DNA from: Echinarachnius parma
Taxonomy: Eukaryota > Echinodermata > Echinoidea > Clypeasteroida > Echinarachniidae
Direction of reading: 5' to 3'
DNA length: 64,000 bases
NCBI GenBank assembly: GCA_037951105.1
Contig: JBAMJV010001346.1
Span: 23,501-87,500 of the forward strand
The translations under genes were made by a program, and so were the position numbers. The notes under the pieces were generated by a model. It was not told where the DNA came from and made no database searches. It saw only the letters and a list, made by a program, of their open reading frames with translations. Numbering within the stretch: position 1 is the stretch's first letter; each line of letters begins with the position of its first letter. Of the stretch, positions 33,601-42,600 are shown in pieces.

Positions 33601-36600
33601 TGGCAAAATTGGTCTTCAAAAGGCGTAATTTTTACGACGTCCTTATGACAAAAATGAGTAGGGAAAAAAATGTCTTTGAAAGACGTAATAATGACGTCGT
33701 AATCATGTTACCCATACGACAAGCAAAGCTAGTAAAAACTAGTCTTTGAATGTCGTCATAATCACGTCATAATCAAGTAATAACGTCGTCCACAATAACG
33801 ACGTCCTTATGACAAAAATGAGTAGTGAAAAAATGGTCTTTGAAATACGTAATAATAACGTCGTAATCATGTCACCCATACGACAAATGTTTTTGCAAAA
33901 ACTGGTCTTTACAAGACGTAACAATGATGTCGTAATGAGGTCGTTCATACGACATAAAAATGATGGCAAAACTAGTCTTGTAAAGACGTCATAATGACGT
34001 CTTAATACCGTTGTCCGTATGACATAAACCTTAGTTAATGGCAAAAATCGTCTTGAAAATACATCATAAAGACGTCCTTATGACAAAAATAAATAGTGAA
34101 AAGTGGTATTTGAAAGACGTAATAATAACGTCGTAATCATGTCACCTATACGACAAACAAAGCATGTGAAAACTTGTCTTTGAAAGACGTCATAATGACG
34201 TCGTAAAAAGGTCGTCCATACGCCAAATATAATTTTGTAAATGTCTTTGAAAGACATAATCACGTTGTAATAACGTCGTCTATACGACAAAAAAAATAAT
34301 TGGAAAAAAAGGTTTTTTAAAAGACGTCACAATGACGTCGTTATTAGGTCGTTCAAACGACAAAAAATGATGGCAAAAACTAGTCTTGTAAAGACGTCAT
34401 AATGACGTCTTAATACTGTCGTTCGTATGACATAAACCTTAATGGCAAAAATAGTCATAAAGACGTCAATTTTAAGACGTTTTTATGACAAAATAAATAG
34501 TTGCAAAAATGGTCTTTGAAAGACGTAATAAAGACGTCGTTATAACGTCTTTCATAGGATACAAAATAATTGGAAAAAACTGGTCTTTGAAAGACGTCAA
34601 AATGACGTAGTAAAAAGGTCGTCCATACAACAACAAATTATGGCAACAAAATAGTCTTGAAAAGACGTCAAAATGACGTCTTAATAATGTTGTCCGTACG
34701 ATACAAACCTTAATTGCAAAAATGGTCTTTCAAAGACATCATAAAGACGTCGTTATTACGTCTTCTATACGACAAAAATAAATACTGAAAAAAATTATCT
34801 TTAAATGACGTAATATTAACGTCATTTTTACGTCCTTGCATACGACAAAAAACAGTTGGAAAATGGTCTTTGAAAGACGTCACAATAACGTCGTAAAAAG
34901 GGCGTCCATACGACAAAAACATGATGGCAAAAAATAGTCTTAAAAAGACGTAAATATGACGTCTTCAAAACGTTGTCCGTACGACACAAACCTTAATGGC
35001 AAAAATGGTCCTTTCAAAGACATCATAAAGACGTCATTATAACGTATTTTATGCTACAAAATAAATACTGGAAAATTGTCTATGAACGACGTTATAATGA
35101 CATCGTTTTTACGTCTTTCATACGACAAAAATAAATAGTGGAAAATGGTCGTTTAAAGATGTTATAATGACGTCATTATTACGTCTTTTATACGACACAA
35201 GTCATCATGTCAAAAATGGTCTTTAAAATATGTCATAATGACGTCGTATTCTGATCGTTTGTACGACATATGACGTGTTTACCAGTTTACGACCAAATTA
35301 AGACGTCATAAAGACGTCAGTCTGCTATCAGGGGTATTGTCACCAAATTTGGTACATGTATGTATCTTAAAGAGTCCATAAACTGATTCGATGTTTGGAT
35401 CATGAGGTCAAAGGTCAAATGTCACAAAGGTAACTGCTCATACAAATTGCGCCATGGCATTTATACAATACTACATATATATAGAAAATGGATCCCAACC
35501 AAGTCTGTAGTCTCCTTTACCACATGGTTCCTCAATCAGGTATGCCACTTTTTTGTAAAGTAAAAATCAAACACAAGTTAAAGGGACCAAGTTACATTGT
35601 CCAAATCCACAAAACTGAATTAGGATTCTAGTGGTTATCTCGTACCCTGTTGTATTTGTATTTTACCAATATAAGCATGGAACAGGTTTTGTGTTTTTTT
35701 TCCCTTTGGTTATAATGATATCAATGATTGAAGTGTTCAGATTTGTACGCTCATAACTCAGCCATATAACATCCATTTCACAGGAAATGTTCACAACATA
35801 CTCGGAGAACATATCAGATCACAAAACAATACATTATACTAACCATTCATCACGTTTGGCACATACCAACAAAGTTACTCGATCCCTTTAAATGTATTCA
35901 TGCACTAATACATACATATGAAGAGCTCATTTCCAAAAGAGGTTAGGTCCATTTTCCATAAAAAAAAATTTGTTTAGCTTAATCTATAGATTTTGAGCAG
36001 CTCTATCCGGTAAAGCTTACAGAAAACTCAAATTCATGCTGGAAAGTTGTTAAAATAAAAAAAATACAAAAATAAAAATTATCCTTTTTTTTTCAAAAGA
36101 GGACTGGTTAGGTCCAACACAGTGTTGTTTCCAGAAAAGGTTTGGTCCAACAAAAATGGAAAACAAAATAATAACAAAAAAAAGTAGGTGCTAGGATTTG
36201 TTTTAAAGAGTTATTTTACAATCCTATTATGATGCTCTTGTAATATAATTGTATATCCTCTCAACATTGCTAACTATGAGAAATAAAAAACCCTCTTTTT
36301 CTCAAAACTTACGTGGACCTAACCTTTTTTTTTTAAACGAACTCTTTATGAAGAGCTCATTTCCAAAAGACGTTAGGTCCATTTTCCATCAAAATTCATT
36401 TTTTTAAAGCTTAATTTATCGATTTTGAGCAGCTCTATCCGGTAAAGCTAACAGAAAACTCAAATTCATAGTAGAAAGTTGTTAAAATTTACAAAGAAAA
36501 TTGAGTTTTGTTTTGTTTAAGGTTAGGTCCAACACAGTGTTGTTTCCAGAAAAGGTTAGGTCCAACAAAAATGGAAAAAATAATAATAACAAAAAACAGA

Positions 36601-39600
36601 AGGTGCTAGGATTTGTTTAAAGAGTTATTTTACAATCCTATTATGATGCTCTTTCATGTAATAGAATTGTATATCCTCTCAACATTGCTACCTATGAGAA
36701 ATAAAAACCCCTCTTTTTCTCAAAACTTACGTGGACCTAACCTTTTTTTTTGGAAACGAACTCTTCATGAAGAGCTCGTTTCCAAATGACGTTATGTCCA
36801 TTTTCCATCAAACTTCATTTGTTTAGCTTAATTTATCGATTTTGAGCAGCTCTATCCGGTAAAGCTAACAGAAAACTCAAATTCATACAAAAGTGGACCT
36901 AACCTTTTTTGGAAACGAGCTCTTCATATAGAGATTGGATAATTCACATTCAATGCGGGTCAGAGGCACAGGATAGATCAAGACAGTTTACGTCACAGAC
37001 TAGACATTCATCAAGTTCGTATGGTGTACATTGAAGAATGTCATTACATTTACCACACCCTGGACTTTAAACATGATCAAATTAATCAGTCCTTACATTA
37101 ATCGGGGGTTTGGTATGCATCTTAACCAATATATTGATGCACCTGTCGTAAGGCTTTATTGAGATGAGCCAGGGGTTGTACACTGAGATGACGTCCATTC
37201 AACACGGCGTTGACTTTTATTAATGTGAACAAATTAATTATTCCATACAGATATTTAGATTGTTTTCATTTCTCACCATTTGATTATTGTCATTTCTAAT
37301 TAGGCGGGTGCTTTGGTACACATCTACGCCGATGGTTCCGTGCTCCTGACACACGGCGGCATTGAGATGGGCCAGGGCCTCTACACCAAGATGGCCCAGG
37401 TGGCGTCCAGGACTCTAAGCATCCCCCAGGAGAGGATTCACCAGTCGGAGACCAACACCAGTAAAGTGCCCAACACAACCGCCACTGCCGCCAGCACGGG
37501 ATCAGACCTCAACGGCAAGGCAATAGAGGCAAGCGTTCCAGTACTGTACCCGTTCGTTGTTTGACAAAGAGAAGTGCGCTAAGTCACTTGTTGTACTTCA
37601 GTGATTATCATTTTTGAAAGCCATGTAAAAATCAGTTGTAGCTATATTGTGTAGTTGATAAATATGCCCCAAATCAGACCTAATTATTACCTGAAGAACA
37701 TTTTGCAACACATAGAGGAGGCTCAAACCTACAAGAATATTGCCAAAAATAGACCGAACGCTCTCCCCACTCTCACCTAGTATTATATTACAGAAAAATA
37801 TGAAATGACATGTTACTATGTTGTTGTTTTCTAAGCGATCAACGGCAATTATGCAACAGAGGCAACTTTAGGCGAGTATTCAATTAGATCATAGGAAATT
37901 ACAAGTCTTCTTGGAAAAAAGAAGGGTGTACACATACCATTTTAATTCTAAGTTTTGAATTGTTAGCATGAATTATGTTTTTGTAAGAGAAAAGTCTTAC
38001 AATTATTTGCATATAATTATGTCGTTTTGCACACTTTTGCAATGGTGTTCCCATTTAAAAATTGCGTGCGGTAATATATTATAGTATCTGTAGGGAGCTA
38101 AAAAGGACCATCATATTTTTATTTATAAGTGGACAAGTCTATCTGTGCTTTTATTCCGGCAATTTATCAAAAAGCTAAACATATATATTTTTTTTTTATA
38201 AACATATTTTTACCAGTCTCAACATTTCTTACATTCATGTATAACTTAAATGTTTTCTCATTCCAAATCCGTAGATTGCCTGCAAAGTGCTCATTGGAAG
38301 ACTGGAGCCATACATGCATGCTAATCCAAAGGGCAACTGGGATGAATGGGTAAGTCCTAATATCGGCTTCATGGGCGTAGGGGCACATTTTTCTAAGGGG
38401 GGGGGGGGGCTGAGGTCTTTTGCCCAAATGATTATATACTTCCCATTTTCACCTGACAAGCAGAAAAAAAGGTTTTTGAGTCTTTGATGCTAAGTTTTGA
38501 TGTTTAGTCCAAATATGGGTTTTGTCCCATAATGACGTTGTATTGCCCTAAAATTACATTAATTTGCCCGAATGTAACATGACTCTTGCAAAAAATGACA
38601 TGAGTGTGCCCGAATATGACTTTATTTTGCCCAAATATGAGACGGATTTGCCCGAATGTGACATGGTTTTGCCCGAATATGACATGGATTTGCCCGTATA
38701 TGACGTTTTCCCGAATGTGAGGTGCCTTTTGCCCATATATGGTTGTTTTCAAAACTTCAGGAGGGCTGCAGCCCCCTCAGCCCTCGCCTCCTATGCCTAT
38801 GATTGGCCAGAATTCACAAATGAAACCATAGATCAAATGCTACGTATGACAGGCGTCATTGACCCATCGCAAGTACCGTCTGACCAGGCCTAACTGACTT
38901 CCACTCATATGACAAAAGCTACTTTATAAAAAAAAGGGTATTAATGGTGTTTAAAGGGATACCTGCAAAGTGTCTAACTCCACGAAAATTACTTTGAGCT
39001 TCCTCGTTTCTCTTCTACCGTGTTGTTTAGCTTATGGTAAGAGAAGAATAAAATAGGGTTAGATTGTTTCAAATGCCCCTATCTATCATTCAGCTCAAAA
39101 GCGTTAATGAACGGTCATAAACATCATAAACGTCATACATAAATTCGTTGTAAAAGCTGACGCATATTTTCGCTTTATTAACTAGGAAAGCAGTGTTCTT
39201 TTTCATTGAAACTTTCACACATCATTTCTTACAATGATTTTGGTATTTTGGGTAATATCTGACACTTTACAGGTGCACCTTTAATCTGTGTATAATTATT
39301 CTTTGCAGGTTAACGCAGCATACATGGACAAAGTTAGTCTTTCTACCACCGGTTTCTACAAGTGAGTATAATGGGAATGTATTGTGCATTGTGTATTACA
39401 TGTATAAGCAAACCACATGACAAAATGCAAGATATGGTGTTTTTTTTTAATAATTGGTATTAAAAGGCAACAGTTGTATTCAGGGTTGGCGCGATTTAAA
39501 TCGCCTCGATTTAAAAAAAAATCGCTGATATAAATCGCTTCCATAGACTTGTGTGTTGTAGAAAATATGTTTTGTATTTGTTATGTTTATAATGTATTAT

Positions 39601-42600
39601 GTTAGATATATTTCAAAATATATGAATTGTAATATATTTGCCCTCCAGTTATGCTTAAAATACTACAAAATCATTAAAGCAGGGCCCAAAAATTGACACT
39701 TGCAATTGCCCACTTGCCCAGGGCTAGTAATATTTAATTTTGGGCAAGTAAAAGTACATAAATGTTCTAATTTGGTTGCCCAGTTGCCAATAGGGCAGCT
39801 AAAGTGATCACATGCGAGTGCAAAAATGTAATTCCTAATGTTTAAATCTCATCTAGAAGTAACGGGGCAAGTACACTTTCTGTTTGGGCAAGTAAGATCA
39901 AATAATACATGATTTTACTTTTACGAATAGGGCAGTAGAGGAAAAGGTTAGTGTGGAGGCTGAAAAAAATCATAAAAATCACTCTTAGGTTTAAAAAAAT
40001 CATACATTTCGCACTGAGGTTATACAAAAGAATTAAAATCATAACAAATCATAAAAAATCATTACACAATCATTACAAAAATCATAGAAATCATGAAAAG
40101 TTAAATAAAATCACTCTTGGGTTTAAAGAAATCATAAAAATCGCTCTTAGGTTTTAAAAAATCATAAAAATCATTAAAAAATCATAAGAATCATAACAAT
40201 TTAAATTAAGGAAATTGATTTGTGTTTGATAATTGTTTGAATTCATGATTTCCCCTAGCCTGGGCTTAGAGCTAATTTAATTGAGCTTGTTATTATGGTT
40301 TCAATTACCCAAGCATTTTTGTAAAGAAATCATAAAAATCACATGGGTCAACATTCTGGTACAAAATACAATAATAAACACAAAGTAATAAAAAAAGCAT
40401 ATTTGTTGTTCCATCTCTGTCCTTTTTTTTTCAATAGTTGTAATGCACTGTATAGTCTATGGGAGGAGAAATAATTGAATCACAAATATATTCAATGCAT
40501 TTTGAAAAAAAATCAAAACATTCTGATTTAAATTTTTTAAATCGCGATTTAAATCAAATAAATCAATTTTTTGATATTTTGTTTAAATCGCGATTTTTTC
40601 CCAACCCTGGTTGTATTTAGCTTCTTCTTTGTTATAAGCTCGATGCCTACTAGAACCTGGTAGTTCCTGTATTTAGTCAATTGTGATTCCAAACTATAGT
40701 AGTATAACTGTATAGGGTACCGGTTAGACCTTTGCCTACAGGAATCTGGTGGGGTATGTACAAAGTCTATGGAGATTTCAAAATCTCAAGGGAACCGGTT
40801 ACTAGGTTTGAAATATGAGACCCCCTATTGGTTTTCAAAGACCTTGTTTGGTAATATGTTTCATATGTGTTACTGTTTCTACAGAGCCCCTGACAACAAC
40901 TATAGCTGGGAGAAGAATGAGGACAACTTGTTTCATTATTAATCATTTGGCGTGGGGATTCATATACATTGTAAAATCCTCTATTAGTTTTCCAAAGATA
41001 TCTTTCTTGCTTGGTAATATGTTTCATATTTGTTACGGTTTCCTGTTCATCTGCTGTCCATAGAACTCCTGACTTAAACTATGACTTGGACAAGAACGAG
41101 GGCAAGTTGTTTCACTACCACTCCTTTGGTGTGGGGATCTCCGAGGTGGAGATCGACTGCCTGACTGGTGATCACACGAGTCTTCGCACTGACATCGTCA
41201 TGGATGTCGGTAACAGCATCAACCCTGCCATCGACATTGGTCAGGTCAGAACAATATTCTTTTTTGCTTTTATTTGTTTTATAGAAATGAAAAACACTTG
41301 ATACAGATCATCTTGATTTCAAATCTATCTCCCCATGTTACACAAATGGACAATTAATTTGTTTGAATGTTACCATGGCCATAATTGATTTTACTTGTCA
41401 ATCATTGTTTGTTGTAATTGTCTTTGAATTGTTCCCAAATTAAAGGTGCCTTTACCAATGGCTATGACTTTAATCCCTTGACTATTTTAATGAAATTTGG
41501 TACACTTGATGGTCTTGAGGCGAGGATGTGCAAAACGTATTTGTTGTGTTTGTTGCTGCCATGGTTGACGCACTCTGTTTCATATATTTTATTTGTCAAT
41601 CATTGTTTGATTTACTTGTCCTCGAATTGATCCCAGATTGAAGGTGCCTTTACCCAGGGTTATGGCTTGTTTGTCCTGGAAGACTGTCGGTGGACTCCAA
41701 AGGGCCAACTCCTGACCCGGGGGCCTGGCTTCTACAAGATACCTGGCTTTGGAGACGCACCCAGTGAATTCAACGTCACCCTCCTCCACAACGCTGCTAA
41801 TCCAAACACCATTTGTTCTTCAAAGGTTTGTATGCTAATAAGAAAGAACAGATTCTTTAATATTTAAAAACATAACATTGTGAGTACAATTGTGAGGACA
41901 CAGAATTATGAAATCAATACAAAATGAGAAAAGAAAATAGGGATACGCAAGGAATCGAACCCGAGACCTCTGAACTGTTAGATCGGTGATCTAACCATTG
42001 AGCCACAAGGTCTTATTGACGGTGGTTCTTCCCGGGAAACCTTGTAAATTTTCGTACCAGTCAGAAGCTACATAAACCTGACACGAAGCTGAATGATATA
42101 AAACCAACTCAGGGAAAGTGTTAGGGATCACACTAAGAGATGCAGCTTTTTTCAAAGTAAATTAAAACATAGGGGAAACTGACCAGAAATTAATAAAATA
42201 AATGTAAATGCAATGTGAATATTAAATGTTTGTAATTTATTTTGTTGTTGTTCCAACCGGCTGTTGGTGAGCCGCCTCTGTTCCTGGGTTCATCAGTGTT
42301 CTTTGCCATAAGAGATGCCATAGTGGCCGTCAGGACAGATGAAGGTCTAGGACTGCCATATATTCCTCTCTAGTCCAACAGTCTAGGAGTTGTAATGAAC
42401 CATTAATGTAATGTAAATGTTTGTTTAAATCTGCTGTGTTTGAACAGGCTGTTGGTGAGCCGCCTCTGTTCCTGGGTTCAGCGGTGTTCTTTGCCATAAG
42501 AGATGCCATCGTGGCCGCCAGGGCCGAGGAAGGTCTAGGACCGGTTTCTCTTTCTAGTCCGGCAGTAGCAGAACGCATTAGACTAGCCTGTGTGGATGAT

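Larger units (their letters stand above)
29287..35333. mobile_element. 6.05-kb element with CCCTGATAGC ends, packed with ACGTC motifs
   Basis: The ends are CCCTGATAGCAACAACTGGT and, complemented, CCCTGATAGCAGACTGACGT. GT stands on both sides (29285-29286 and 35334-35335). Removing the element and one GT restores the interrupted dispersed repeat. The left 0.7 kb and right 2.3 kb are dense in GACGTC, CGTCGT and TACGAC. The middle (30010-33060) is AT-rich, has two TTAA MITEs and no transposase. The superfamily is unknown; a 2-bp duplication is compatible with ISL2EU/PIF-like or CACTA-like elements, but this is only inference. Confidence 0.8.
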
